Part shown: one piece after another, positions 35,096 to 46,783 of the stretch | How positions within the stretch are numbered: the stretch's first letter is position 1 | How the letters are laid out: each line of letters begins with the position of its first letter | Assembly: GCA_902702965.1 (NCBI GenBank) | Contig: CACRXP010000386.1 | Location: forward strand, 76,615-140,614 | DNA from: Spirometra erinaceieuropaei | Lineage: Eukaryota > Platyhelminthes > Cestoda > Diphyllobothriidea > Diphyllobothriidae | Direction: 5' to 3' | Length of the DNA: 64,000 nucleotides | Translations under genes and position numbers: made by a program | Notes under the pieces: generated by a model | Databases searched by the model: none | The model's input: the letters and a program-made list of their open reading frames with translations, nothing else | Told to the model about the DNA's origin: nothing

Positions 35096-35248
35096 GTGAG
35101 AGATTCTGAGTGCCTTCTTATAAGTTGCTAGTCTTTTGCTGTCCACGAGTCCCGAAAACCGTATTTATGTCTTTTACATGCTGTTGAGTTGAGTTTAGTT
35201 TTTGCGTGAGCTTTATATGCAATCCCTGAAAGCATTCTAATCTAAAAG

Positions 35249-35349
35249 GTTCGCAAGAGGACTCTCCGACAAGGACAACTCTTCACTTGCCATCATTCGC
35301 CGACTTCAGCATTTCAGATGTAGCTGAACAGTTGACTTATCAGGACAAG
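35249..35349 (+). CDS. RGL: RGL-like exon c: start of RasGEF catalytic domain
   Basis: Acceptor TCTAAAAG before 35249, donor AAG|GTAAGA at 35350. Phase 1 to phase 0. The frame gives LPSFADFSISDVAEQLTYQD. F-x-x-(x)-x-V-A-E-Q-L-T is the hallmark opening of the CDC25/RasGEF fold. The short size and the tight flanking introns (153 and 247 bp) contrast with the long introns downstream. Confidence 0.88.
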
Positions 35350-35596
35350 GTAAGAGTTACTTCTCCTTGCGTATTTTTATGTCAGTAGGGCCGCATAGTT
35401 AAAAAGCGGACGTAACGTACTTCTTTGGTGGATATGTCCTCCAAAAATTGACTGCAGCTCGCCATTAGTGTTTCTTACAGTTCCTGTATGACATACGGCG
35501 ATAACCAGTCGCGGCCTTCTTAACTCAAGACCTACTGCTTGAAATTTAACGCCATTCAGTCTCATGATGAAATTCAATATCCTTAAACCCGTCTAG

Positions 35597-35977
35597 GTTC
35601 TCTTCTACAATGTGTTTCCCCCGGACTGTCTCAACTACGTTCGTCAACGCCCCGCACCGACTGTGGAACCGACCATTAAACAGTTCAATCAGGTATACCG
35701 TCTTGTCATAACAACCATACTTGAGCCGCATCTGAGCTGGCGCAGCCAAGTCTCCTCTTTCGACAATCCAACACTTGCTTCTACCCTGGCCCTCACATCT
35801 TCGCTCGTCTCCCTCACCGGCAGCAACTTTAGACGTGGGGAAACAGTCACATCTCTTCCTCTGAGGGCGTTCCCTGCCGAAACCGCCGTTGATAGTCCTC
35901 CGTCCCATTCCCAGCAACAAGACCCAGGTCTGACTCAACGCGCCGACCTTATCGCAAAGTGGGTAGCTGTCACTGCG
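35597..35977 (+). CDS. RGL: RGL-like exon d: RasGEF core with Ser/Thr-rich insert
   Basis: Acceptor CCCGTCTAG before 35597, donor GCG|GTGCGT at 35978; phase 0 at both ends. It starts VLFYNVFPPDCLNYV (family: L-F-x-x-V-x-P-x-x-C-L), then APTVEPTIKQFNQVYRLVIT, which matches APTVRATVxQFNxVxxxVIT of RalGDS/RGL, and ends RADLIAKWVAVTA, the R-A-x-x-x-x-x-W-I-x-V-A helix. Between VITTILE and RADLIAKW there are roughly 65 residues rich in Ser, Thr and Pro, where vertebrate members have about a dozen. The APTV element and the spacing point to RalGDS/RGL rather than Sos or RasGRF. Confidence 0.88.
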
Positions 35978-37543
35978 GTGCGTTTGCCCCTAGCCACTTC
36001 ACTATTCTTCCCCATCCTCCTAATTACTCTTTTCCTCCACTTCCCCCTCCATTGCCTATGTTTGTCTCCTCCTCTCTTTCTTCAGATTTCTTCATCAATC
36101 TGCTTGGCCTTTCTTCGCATCCCTTCTCCTTCGCCTTACTCTCTCACTCCTTTTTCCTTTCTCTGAACCCATTTTATCTGCTCTATACAGTTGTCTTCCT
36201 CCTTTATTTCTTTTCTTCCATTTCTGACCTCTTCAACTGCTTCTAATGTCCAATTTTCTATCCTCTATTTCTTTCTGCTGCATATATTACCTTCATTCTG
36301 TTGTCTTTTAAGACTCACCTGTAACCTATTAATTCTACTACTTCGGTACCTCTCATAAGTCTTCATCACCTTCTATATGTAATTTATTTTTCCCCTCATT
36401 CCCCCTGCTGATTCCTGCGAGATCCTCATACCTTCTACCGAAATTGTGGGGTTGTCCCGATAAAAATTAAAGTGCATAAGGCATGGGCTTTCACCCTTAC
36501 CCTATGTCTGCCGGTGTTTATACGCATTGACTTTGGAACTGGAGGCCCTAGTTTTGTGTAACTGACAACCCACGGATAGAACAGAAATAATAAGGGTTCA
36601 GCCCCAACCGGACTTCGAACATACAGCCTATCGGGCTTAAATGGACTATATAAAGATCTTTTGCTGCGGTGATTAAAGAGTCACCGAAACTCTTCACACA
36701 CCCCTTCGCTCTGCCAGTTGTTTCGAAAGGCCGTGCTTACTGATATATGCTTGAAGATTCAAGGTTCGGATACCCTGTCGCGTTCATGACCCGCTGAAGA
36801 AGGTAAATAAGAAAAGGTGTTGAGTTCATGGACCGAATTATACTTGTGCTGACGTTTCGGAAACCTCATCTTTTCCATCCTCACGGTGACGGTTCGATGG
36901 CTGTTCTTGCGGGCTTAGTGGTAGAACGTTGAATTACTTAATATTCATGGACTAAAGTGCTTGAGTTTAGATCCCGGGTTATCCGAATCTGGGGTTGGAC
37001 GTGACTGGCTGACGACGGCTTATAAGTCACACCCGATCCCAAGTTTGTGGACTTGGAATTCCAACCTGGGTTCTTTAATCATCGAACGTTTACAAGTACT
37101 GGTCAGTGACTGAGACCTATCATCGACGAACCGAGAAGAAATTGAATCGTTATTTCTGGTTAATTTGTCGTCACTTGCTACCATGCTCTAGCTCAATGTT
37201 GGCGGACCGCAGAAGTGAAGTCCAATTTTACAGCCATTCCAGAGTTAGAGCTAACTTTTCCGGACCAGGACTCTTTTGTTACAGAAAACGTCTCAAATCG
37301 ACCTTCCTGGTGACAAGGCGAACAAACCCCCTATAAAAAGCGGTCATTAATACAGGTGAATTCTTGAAAGTATATGTGTATTAACACGTCGAAGCACGAA
37401 TTGTGGATGCACTCTAGTTTACCCAAAATCGCAGCTAAAGGGTTCATTAGGTGACGTGTCGTCAATTTTATCCGATTCCTTTCGATTCACGAAGGCCCAG
37501 AAGACTTATAAATTGTTTTTTCCCTCTGCCTTTGCTGTTTCAG
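35978..37543 (+). other. Intron d-e (1.6 kb), contains a SINE
   Basis: Pyrimidine-rich from 36000 to 36400, which creates hydrophobic open frames without meaning. A tRNA-like SINE lies at about 36910-37060. Confidence 0.5.
36910..37060 (+). repeat. tRNA-derived SINE, diverged
   Basis: GGGCTTAGTGGTAGAACGTT resembles a box A region and GATCCCGGGTT a damaged box B. They are followed by GACTGGCTGACGACGGCT, the body motif shared with the SINEs at 46.3, 46.6 and 54.4 kb. Confidence 0.6.
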
Positions 37544-37647
37544 AGGTTGCGAGAGCTAAGAAGTTTTTCTGCATTTAAAGCCGTCGTCACGGCTCTCCAG
37601 AGCTCTGCCGTCCAGTCGCTCCGGCAATCATGGAATCAATTCGAAGT
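37544..37647 (+). CDS. RGL: RGL-like exon e: RasGEF helical core
   Basis: Strong acceptor (CTTTGCTGTTTCAG) and donor GT|GTGAGT at 37648. The frame reads RLRELRSFSAFKAVVTALQS then SAVQSLRQSWNQFE. It matches the E-C-R-x-L-x-N-F-x-S-x-x-A-I-x-x-A-L-x-S-x-x-(V/I)-x-x-L-x-x-x-W block of RasGEF domains. Phase 0 in, phase 2 out; exon f supplies the third base (Val). Confidence 0.9.
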
Positions 37648-38347
37648 GTGAGTTCCCTCCAAACCGTCTGGTTTGTTATTGCATGTGTAAATTTGAGTAA
37701 ATCCCTACTTATACTGCATTTGAAATTGTCATCTTTCGCGAAAGAGACTGTTCGGAGCGGTTATTCAGCCTGCAGTATCCTTCGACCATTCATCATTCGA
37801 TCGACGGATGGGGAAAGACTCGCGAAGGATTATTTTTCGCGATGTCTATTGTATGCGTCGGATTAACGTTGAATAGTACGCACTATCAACCTGACTCTTT
37901 TCAGCATTAACATGCCTCTCACCCGGGACCAAGTCAAGAACGAAAAACAGATCTCTCGCAGAGGCTGACAATACCTTTTCCTCCGTCAACGCAAATATTT
38001 CTCATTTTCAGCAAGTTTCATTTCCAGGCACTGAAGACTTTCTGTGCAGCTTATTTCAATCCTAAGGACTACTTTAGAGTTTACACTAGGAAGAAGCCAT
38101 AATAACTCGACTCTCGGTCTGAAAGGCCACCATAGCCCGCGTGACTTCTAGGCTCTTCAGCTCAACCATCGTGAGTAAAGGGTGTGCAAGCTCGACTACC
38201 CTCCCCTTCCCCCAATTTCTCTCTCTACGTCTTCCAGAAAGAAGAGTAAGGTAAGGCGCGTGAAGGTGATTTTGGACAAATTTCTGATCTACACGGAGTA
38301 TCGAAACTCACTGCTGTCACTCCACAATTGAAGTTGACTTCATCGAC

Positions 38348-39585
38348 TCAGCATTTCTTGGTCGCCGAATATGGTTCCCCTTCTATGTCTGACTCACCTG
38401 GGTCTTGTACTTTCGACTTCGCAGGCGGCAGTTCGTCTGAACTTTCCGAGACAGCTACTCGTATCTCCGTTTCTGTGTCGCAGACATGGCGTGGCCGGTT
38501 TTTGTGTGGCATTAGGATAATTGGGCGGTCATCAGCTAAACCAGTCTTGGGGATAACTGGGCGATTTCTCAACGATACGTTCATGTCATTGTTTGAAAGT
38601 GTCGTAAAGTGTTTGTCAAGCATAATCAAGGTCCCCGTTAACGACAGGATGCATGGCAGAGATATGCCCTCCACCAGGATTGCTTCTCCATGCTACGAAA
38701 TCACCGCCTAACCCTTTTATGCCACTACCCTGCATGCGGAGAAGGCCATCATATCTTCCAGTCCTTTGCGACAGTCTCCTATGATTCCTGGTCAATTTTA
38801 GGATCTTTGCAGTGAAGTTCTTAGCGTCTCGTTCTAGCGTTGTCTTTGTCTCCCTTTCATCTGAACTACACCGACAGGATCTCTGCAGAACAGCCGTTGT
38901 AAGAGGTTTGATACTTGCATTACGCGGCCGCTCCAACGGATTTGGGTCTACTCCAATGTTGTGAGGGTTTTGAGCAGACAGGTTCTCTTTCGTGCTGGGA
39001 ATCTGCTCTCTTCGCTTTACCTTAAATTCCCTCGAAGAAAGCCCCAATAAAAAAAACTATCGAGTTTTCTGACTTGCTTTTCACACATGCTCCAAGTCTC
39101 GGAGGTGTAGGGTGGCTTGGTTCATGCGACCACCTTTTATCAGCCTAGCATCATGGACAGATGGAGGTGGGAGTCATTGCACAATTAAGATTGCAGCTTG
39201 CTAGGCGTCTGGCCAATTTTAGACATTTTGACCTTCATTTTGCTGTCGATTGTTGCGTTACAAGAATTCGCGGCCCAAATACAGGCAACTCTGCCCTGGC
39301 CATCAAGGCGATCTTCCTTTTCTTTGGTCTACCATCCTGGGCTTCATGTCTGGTGCTGATCGAGGCATCGCACCCTTCATTTCTGTGTTTTTTGCAGCCC
39401 AAAGCCAGGCTCGAACTCCACTGCATCCCTAATTCTGCATCAGCGTTGGTCGTAAACTCGTAGGTTAATTGACGATCATGTGCGTTGCCTTGGGACCTTT
39501 TGAAGATGTGCACAGATTGGAGACTAAGGGTCCGCCCATCGGTGCAATTATCGCAGCAGACGTCCATTTGTGTCGCGGAGTACAT
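38348..39585 (-). other. Unidentified minus-strand coding-like region inside an intron
   Basis: Three successive minus-strand open frames (39585-39235, 116 codons; 39047-38616, 143 codons; 38674-38348, 108 codons) lie in three different frames. The compositions look protein-like: the first has a CCDNCTDG Cys cluster and LTYEFTTNADAELGMQWSSS; the last is acidic (VAVSESSDELPPAKSKVQD). I do not recognise a family. It could be a decayed transposon ORF, a processed pseudogene or a frame-broken gene on the opposite strand. No splice structure was found. Confidence 0.35.
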
Positions 39586-40260
39586 ACCGATATGGGGAGG
39601 GAGGGTCAGGTGGGCACGTAGCCTTTTATTCGATGTGCTTCCTGCGATTTCAACCCAGACTTTGCTTTTATGGCGAATCTCTCATGCCATGTCGGTGAAG
39701 CCCTCTGGCAGTAAGATTTCCTTGCTAATTTTCAGAGTAACTTGTGTTTATTGCATCGTCAGACTGTGTCATGTCGAGACTGGTCCACATCTCTGATACT
39801 TCCCCTCTAACTGGCGTGTATTGATGACTATACAGATGGGTCTGAAATGTTAGGAAGATTCAAGTGTTTCATCACAATCACGATGATTTACTCAAATCAA
39901 GGTTGTTCTCTGCCGCCTTATCCCCACTTATGAATCGAATTTGTGCGCCAGTCAAGGCTCTTGAACTTTTTATTTTCTTATAAATCTACTCGTATGTGGG
40001 TTTGAACCCCTCTGCCAACTTGTTTTTGGGGTGGATCATCGTCTACCTCTCGCCGTCCATAAATAAAGTAAACGATTTCATGTCGCGTATCTTGGGCTTG
40101 GCTTACAAATACCAGCCAGAGAGCCTGTTTCCCATTGGATGCCGGACAATCAACTCATTTACAAATGACGTCGGTTCATGTAAAACCGGGTTCTAATACA
40201 CCAGAATACTAAAGAAGCCATTGGTTTTCACATGGAGGTGCTCGGGTAGGAGGCTACAGT

Positions 40261-41231
40261 CAGTGACCGATCTCATGAAATGTTGACGAAATCGTGAAGT
40301 GTGTAGTCGATTAGAAAGGAATACTTAATTGTGGTTGTAATACTGATTATCTTGCGGCATGATGCCACAATACTTCAGATACGTTACGGCGTTGGTTTTT
40401 AAATGTACTTCTTTTCGGCCGTCTATAAAAACCACAGTCGGTAAATGTGGCTGCTTAAGTAGCGTATATCTTCTATGTCTTTTTTGACGCCCTTATAAAT
40501 TCATAAATATTTTGCCAAAAAACATGTACAAAATATTCTTTCTCGTACTCACTTAGTAGCTCATCACGTCTTCTTCGAATTTTATACCCGAAGAAAATGT
40601 ATCTTACGGTTTTACAAAAGTTTCTCAATTCCAGAATCCTTTCTAGCTCGATCTACCGTTGTATTTGCGTTTAGGGTTTTTAGTCTGCTAACTTTACACT
40701 TTCCGCGTAGTGAAAAGCATTCATTCCTCTATTCCATTAAGAAGATGCCATACAGAGTTCATAGAATTTTGCAGCCGATGTAGACTATTTTGTATGCTTT
40801 ACGGGGAGTATTATCGAACAGGTAGATATAATGCTATTTCCATTAACATTGTACAGCCTTAAAAATTTCACGATCGGAAAATTTTTTTAAAAAAGAAGGC
40901 TATCTCTACTTCGAGCATTAAAGTTGAAAAGACGTGATTGGTCACCAAGGGAGAATTTTTTATGCATGTTTTCTACAAAATATATTTAAATTTATAAGGA
41001 CATCGAAAATCGACTTTAAAAAATGTCTGCTAATTAAGTAGTCACTTTTTGCCGACCACAGTCATTGCAGGCGACCGAAAAGAAGGGCATTTAGGAGCAA
41101 CCTCCTGATGTGTCTGAAATACCAAGGTATTATGCCGCAAGATAACCAATATTACAACTCCACTTGACTAATCTTTCCTATTCGAACGCGCATTTCGCAA
41201 CTTCGGTCAACATTTCATGAGATCGGTCACT
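40261..41231. mobile_element. Fold-back (long inverted repeat) element, copy 1
   Basis: The outermost 27 bases at 40261-40287 are the exact reverse complement of 41205-41231. Pairing continues inward with more differences (for example AGATAACCAATATTACAACT at 41140 against the left arm near 40340, and GACGTGATT at 40932 against TCACGTCTTC at 40564). No transposase frame. It belongs to the same family as 57579-58580. Confidence 0.8.
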
Positions 41232-42073
41232 GAGTGTAAAAAGGGTTTAGGTGAATCCCATCACAAACTTGACATCCGATCCGTAAATCCTTGTTAAATC
41301 ATTGAGTGTATGATTTCGGTGAGTTTCTGGTTGCTAGCGAAGTGCCCACTTAACACTCCATGTTTAAAGACACGTTAAGCCAACCGGCGGTGCTCAGTTG
41401 TACTCGAATGGCCTGGCCTCGTCAGGCCGTATCTTGACCGCATGATTTTCAGCCATAATTTAGCGTGTGATGATTTACTGGGAGCGTTCAATTACCGATG
41501 GGGTTTAGACGGCAGTAGGCGTGCTTTAAACTAAAAAGAATTTCAGAGGAATTATGCTCAACGGTAGAACCTAGGTGAATGCCAACCCCACAGTTTGCAT
41601 TAAACGCCTGATGTAAAAGTGCCCATGTATGCGGTTCCCAAAAATAGCTCAGAATGCCCTCAACTAACCAAAACGCGTGCTCGCCGCCGCCGACTTTCTC
41701 CTCTGTAGCCCACTGTCTCAAGGTTTCAGTGTTTATTGTTTATTGTCTCCAGCGAATGCAAAACAAGTTCCATACTTGTCCTTACACCCCAAACAAAAAG
41801 GTCTCCGTGTGATTCATCTGAGTGGGATGGGGGGGGGGGGGGCGAGGGCTTGAAAAAGACGGTTTCTTTGGTTGTTTGCCGTCTTGCTTATTACGCCATC
41901 TAGATCCATAGCACGTGCTAGGATGGAACGAACGAAGTAGTAGGTTTGGAAATTTCCAAATATAGGTATTCTCAGGCGTCTGCTACTTCCAATTAATTGT
42001 TTTTGGCGAATTCGCAACTCGATTTTAAGTGAAGTAGTGTTATCTGGTCTCCTATTTTTCTTTATTTGTTAAG

Positions 42074-42167
42074 GATCTACCCGGCTCACCACCAACGGCT
42101 AATGGCCCTCGCTCAACTTCTCTCCCTGGAAGACAACCAAAAAAATGCCAGGGAACTCTTGGATCAT
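42074..42167 (+). CDS. RGL: RGL-like exon f
   Basis: Acceptor TTTGTTAAG before 42074, donor CAT|GTTAGT at 42168. After completing the split codon (Val) it reads RLMALAQLLSLEDNQKNARE then LLDH. It matches the F-x-x-L-x-x-(I/L)-(F/V)-S-x-x-x-N-x-x-x-x-R-E-L-L segment of RalGDS/RGL catalytic domains. Ends in phase 0, as exon g requires. Its frame is the only open one consistent with both neighbours. Confidence 0.82.
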
Positions 42168-42589
42168 GTTAGTATACGTTATCGTCTTTCTCTCCTCCTT
42201 TTGTATCCTTTATATGAAGTTTTTTCCATATCGGCACCATCTTACCCCTCGGTTTTAAAACCTACCAGAAACTTAAGTATTTCACGAATCCCTTTTTTCC
42301 CAGCTCTGCCAGTTCTGAAGTACATGCAGTCAGCTGTTGAAATCATGAACTCACAATTAGATCCCTTATCTTTAGAAACTGTCAAAGCAAACAGCGGAAT
42401 GCATTTGAAGTGCAGCTACCCGAAGCATATTTAAACTGATCCCTTATATCCGCTATATTGAAAATTGCTGGGAGTCTTTATCTGACTTCTGCTAGTCCCC
42501 TTGTTCACTGTACCGACAGCGTTTTTACGACGAAATCAACCCCACCGAATCTTGGCTTCAGTCAGCAATTAATCTAACGTGGAATGCTA

Positions 42590-42680
42590 CTACAGACAAC
42601 GACAAGGGAGACTAGAATGGCCATTTCTTACTTACTGCCGTCGTCAGCCAGTCATACCCAACCTCTCATCTAGGCTCGAC
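42590..42680 (-). repeat. SINE fragment (tail half)
   Basis: GACAAGGGAGACTAGAATGG and GTCGTCAGCCAGTCATACCC match the body of the SINE at 46318-46474 in the same orientation; the tRNA-like head is missing. Confidence 0.65.
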
Positions 42681-43185
42681 TTAAGTTGTAAAAAACACTG
42701 GCATTTTGGAAGTCTGTAACTTGACCTCTGTGAGGGAAAAGGGACAAGTATTCAACGATTCCATGAACGTCTTTAGTTCGTAGAAAGAGCGATCGGTTAT
42801 CCATCTTTGGCCTGTACTGCCGCAGTGAGGGTTCAGAATCACCTGAAACCCGTTATGGAGCGAGTGGAGTTGGTAGTTTTGCCCGACAAGATAAGCCAAC
42901 AAGACCATCGGACGAAAACGCATGCATGAAAAATTGTTGAAAATACGTACCAAAAAGTCTGATTGCACACCTTTTTTCCAAAGCACACGAAAGTGGAGGC
43001 GAGAAATGTTTTGTGGGTTTTCAGTCTGTAGGGTTCTTGCGCGCATGGCTGTGGAAGTAGATTGTCAGGGGACACTTAATTGAATTTCAGTACTATTCTT
43101 TGGGCACATCTCCACTATAATTCCATTCATGTGTCTGAAAACCAGACCGCATCTCAGGGTCACCTTTAAGGGAATTAGAATTTCT

Positions 43186-43582
43186 GGCAACGGTATAGAA
43201 AAGGGCCCCACGTGACTGTCATGTGACTGTGGATCGTGTCCTATGGAATTTTATCTTGGCATACATTTGCAGACCGTTGCAAAAATTACACTACCAACAA
43301 GGATTACTTCCCACGACCTCATGCCTTAATTCAAAATCTGTTATTTTTTGAAATTTACTTTTTGTTTATTGTTTGATTACTACTCTCATTTTCGTTGTCG
43401 TACAAAGGCATAGGATAAGACTTTCGGCATAAATCCAGGCAAATTCTGTGTTTTCTTTCATTTTGTCACCTCACTGTCTAGCGAACTGTCCCACTCATAA
43501 AACTTCCTTTACCATAAATCACGTAGGGCACGATCCACAGTCTACTGACAGTTAAATGCTGTCCTTCTCCATACCGAATGCC
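43186..43582. mobile_element. MITE-like element with terminal inverted repeats, intact copy
   Basis: Near the left end GACTGTGGATCGTGTCCTA (43226) mirrors TAGGGCACGATCCACAGTC (43528) near the right end. Further out CGGTATAGAAAAGG mirrors CCTTCTCCATACCG. About 400 bp with no coding capacity. The copy at 54154-54819 is homologous along its whole length apart from an insertion. Confidence 0.75.
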
Positions 43583-44458
43583 CTAATTAGTTTTAAAAAA
43601 CGGAACAAAAGCTACAGGTTGAAGGTGGAGTGGTAAAAAATCATCCTCCTGTATGTTTACTTCGTCAGAAGAAGGCTTTATCCTGCCATCCACATTATTT
43701 GAGTGGATTTTTACTACTCAAATGCACTATGAAGCCGCTAAAATCTCCCTATGTAACTTCGTATACATTCTTCGTACAGAGTTGAATGGTTGGTCGATCG
43801 ATGCGGTTGCCAATGCGGCCTATCCCAAAACCCAAGTTACCATGGCAATTTTGTGTTTGCACTCGCATGTTACTGGCTGCCGTCCACATTGTGACATTTT
43901 TGCTTGTCTGTATCGCGTTAAAAAATAATGCGGTCATGAGAACTTCTTGCATCCTCAAAATCCCAATGACAGCTGACAAAATGGTTGCATCTGACACGAG
44001 GTTTGGTTGACGGTGAACATCAAATCACGCGCACAGGTTACTCCTTTATCTTCCTCTGCGGATTCCTTTAGGTTAATAGTTTTGAGCACGCACTTTGCGT
44101 GTCAGCGTTCGCTTCGACGAAAAAATAGATGACTGTAGTCGTTGTTTTCAGACCTGACGCACATCAACAACTATGCAACGCAATTACACCGAATTCACAT
44201 TTTGGCTGTAGACTTTTGTAAAAAAGGACCTGTTCTTCAAAGTTGGATGATTCCTCCCCGAAACTGAGGTGTGCCCAAAAGAAGCAAACGTCTTTCATTA
44301 GTCTTAGAGTACCAGCGTCCCGTCCTAGGAAAATGAAGAGGTATATCCGTTTGTTTTGGAAAAGGCAGTGGTAATGTAGTATAGGACTCCTAGGATGAGG
44401 TGGACACAGCCATTGGATTTAAAAATATACATATATATAATCAATATAAATAATAACA

Positions 44459-44615
44459 CTACCGACAAAGACAAGGGGGACTAGGATGGCCATTTCTGGT
44501 TTTTTTAGCCGCCATCAGGCAGCCATACCCAATGCCAGGTTTGTAGCCTATGAGACTCGAATTCGTGTTCTGTTTGTTAGAAGTCCAGTGATCCAACCAC
44601 TTAATGCGTTTTCTA
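44459..44615 (-). repeat. tRNA-derived SINE, minus strand
   Basis: ACCGACAAAGACAAGGGGGA at the tail end, the shared GCCATTTCTGG body, and the head with GACTCGAATTCG (a box B-like region, reversed) and TAGAAGTCCAGTGATCCAAC. Diverged from the 46-kb copies. Confidence 0.65.
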
Positions 44616-45357
44616 TCAGTGGCAAGCACTTGATATCAAGTTTATCAGGCTTGGTTGACATGTTATCGGCCAGTTTTCATATATTGCTGACAATCAATAA
44701 TTTCTCACTGATTCATAGGTAAGTGGCACTTGAGCACTGTCCTATTAACGTCTACTGTGATGAGCTCATACGCTTCTGGTTTACGTAGACCAGTCGAAAC
44801 GCTTCCCGTATATGGGGCCTAGGAACTGAAGTCTCACACCGGGTTCTTTATCCGCAAGCCACCAACTTGGTTTTTGCTATTTTACCCATTCCCCACCGTT
44901 CCCGTTCCCCAATGCACTGCATTCCGAACCATGGATATTGATGACCCATCCTTAGCGGGATCGAGTACGGTAGTTTTAAAAAACCTCAAAATATTCACCC
45001 AGGATCAGAGCTCTGAAATCTGCGATTAGATCTGGAGACGTCTTTGACCGACACACAAGCACATTGCCAAGTGATCAACATTAAGGAAAGAGACTTTGCC
45101 TCTTCGACGCAGTTTCCATGATCGGGCGGTATTACGGATAGAGAAAAGGGCACCCAATTGGCATTTTGGAACTTTTTTCCATATCATAAAGGGCAGAAGT
45201 TTCAACTTTTTAATCTCTTCAGAAGTTAACATGCCGACTTAGAGTAAATCCTTCAAGACAAATCTTTTCACGCCCCGTACGAGAATTGCTATAAGTATTT
45301 GAGCCGACATGCATCAGCTTCTGCGAGACAACCGGCTCAATTCTCACAAACTTTTAA

Positions 45358-45488
45358 CAGGCAGTCAGTAGTATATGAACATTGCATGAGTTACCGCACC
45401 GACAGCACAGGTTCTAGCTACAAGTCCAGACACGCGCAGAATGCCAGTATGGCGAATCACACAACATTCGCATACTACTGACTGCCTG
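45358..45488. repeat. 131-bp element with 17-bp perfect inverted ends
   Basis: CAGGCAGTCAGTAGTAT (45358-45374) is the exact reverse complement of 45472-45488. The 97 bp between show no gene. Could be a tiny MITE or a structured RNA source; no second copy was seen in the window. Confidence 0.6.
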
Positions 45489-46317
45489 TGGGCAGTTTAT
45501 GAGTGTTACGCGGTTATCCCGCCGACGCTAGCGGCTTCCAGCGCTAATTTTCATATCGACTGCCGGACTGAGCCCAAAAAGATTTGCCCCGCGATTTAAA
45601 AAAAAACGAAGTTCAATGCTGAATTATATACTAGAACACGCACAGCGAACTCCGGATGACCCGCTAATGAGTTGTCACATGTTCGGGCTTCTAGGTACTA
45701 CCTGTGCCTTCGGTGTGGGGGATCAGGCAACAGAGGCAGAAGTCTTTACCGTCCGGTCAAATTAACGCCAAACCGGGAAAACTTGATTAGACTTCGAGCT
45801 CTGAATTTAAGCGGCGAGACATAGGAAACGCCCCTTTTCAGGCCATCTCTGGGGTGAACGCCCCTTTCGAGCGTCAGTCAGAAAAACGATCTTTCTCTAC
45901 GGCACCTTTTTCGCACCCTACAAGGCGTCTCGCCACGCGTTCACACTGTTATTGGATGGCAATATTCTTGAGGCTTTCCCCATTACCCAGTTTAATGCTC
46001 CGACAACTACGATACGAAGCCTCCGCAACTCCTCTCCTGCGATGCACTCGTCTCTTCCGGCAGCTTTTAGTGCGCTGTCCTCTTGAGGATAATCAACCAC
46101 TTGTAGATCACTCGATTGTCCGATAGTAGCTCATTTCCTGTGGTCCGCACTGATCAACGCACTTGAAGGCCCGACTGCTACTCACTTATGCCAGTTAACT
46201 ATAACCTGACGATAAGTTATGCCCCAGCTCCCGACAGCACTGGCTCCCTCGACCTGAAACGGAGCTCGAAGGTGTATGCATTCTCTAAACCTTAATTTAA
46301 CTGTTTTCAGTATGTTA

Positions 46318-46474
46318 TAACCGACAAAGACAAGGGAGACTGGAATGGCCACATCTGGCTTGTTAGTCGTCGTCAGCCAGTCATACCGAACCCCGAAATG
46401 TGGAACACCCGAGGCCCGAACTCGCAACCTGTTTGTTAGAAGTCCACGCCCCTAACCACTGGACTACGTGCCCG
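46318..46474 (-). repeat. tRNA-derived SINE, well preserved
   Basis: On the minus strand it starts GGGCACGTAGTCCAGTGGTT (box A region TAGTCCAGTGG), has GGTTGCGAGTTCGGGCC (box B-like GAGTTCGGGCC) about 45 bases later, then the body with TGACTGGCTGACGACGAC and a tail CTTGTCTTTGTCGGT. The polymerase III promoter boxes sit at tRNA-like spacing. It is not a functional tRNA gene, as the acceptor stem does not close. Confidence 0.8.
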
Positions 46475-46505
46475 TTGCCCTGTCGGTTTTTTATCGGGAA
46501 TACAC

Positions 46506-46620
46506 AATGGTAGGGGGCGCTCACTGATCGTTCTTACGGAACTCACTCGTTTCGTTGTGCCTTACGGGCTCCCTCTCGAGTCGAACCAGCAGCCGCGCAG
46601 CGGCGCATGATATAAGTAGG
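46506..46620. repeat. Second repeat type next to SINE (composite partner)
   Basis: GCGCTCACTGATCGTTCTTA to GCAGCGGCGCATGATATAAG. It matches 54236-54345 closely. On the minus strand it contains GGTTCGACTC, box B-like. In both places it directly precedes ATTACCGACAA, the SINE end, so the two have moved as a unit or share a target. Confidence 0.65.
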
Positions 46621-46626
46621 ATGGCA

Positions 46627-46783
46627 TTACCGACAAGGACAAGGGAGACTGGAATGACCATTTCTGGCTTATTAGCCGTCGTCAGCCAGTCATGCCGAAC
46701 CCCGAAGTGTGGAACACCCGAGGCTCGAATTCGCAACCTGTTCGTTAGAAGTCCACGTCTCTAACCACTGGACCACGAGCCCG
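46627..46783 (-). repeat. tRNA-derived SINE, well preserved
   Basis: Nearly the same sequence and orientation as 46318-46474: minus-strand head GGGCTCGTGGTCCAGTGGTT, box B-like GAATTCGAGCC, and tail CTTGTCCTTGTCGGTAATGC. Confidence 0.8.

Larger units (their letters stand above)
37648..42073 (+). other. Intron e-f (4.4 kb)
   Basis: Contains an unidentified minus-strand coding-like region (38348-39585) and a fold-back element (40261-41231). A poly-G run lies at 41829-41842. The rest shows no recognised feature. Confidence 0.5.

Noticed and set aside
35959..36246. Hydrophobic open frame after exon d
   Set aside because: It is the pyrimidine-rich start of the intron, read past the donor at 35978.
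41829..41842. Poly-G run as a regulatory or quadruplex element
   Set aside because: A single homopolymer without further G-tracts; also a common sequencing weak spot.
46440..46474. tRNA gene
   Set aside because: Box A and B are present but the cloverleaf does not close and the sequence continues into a shared SINE body.
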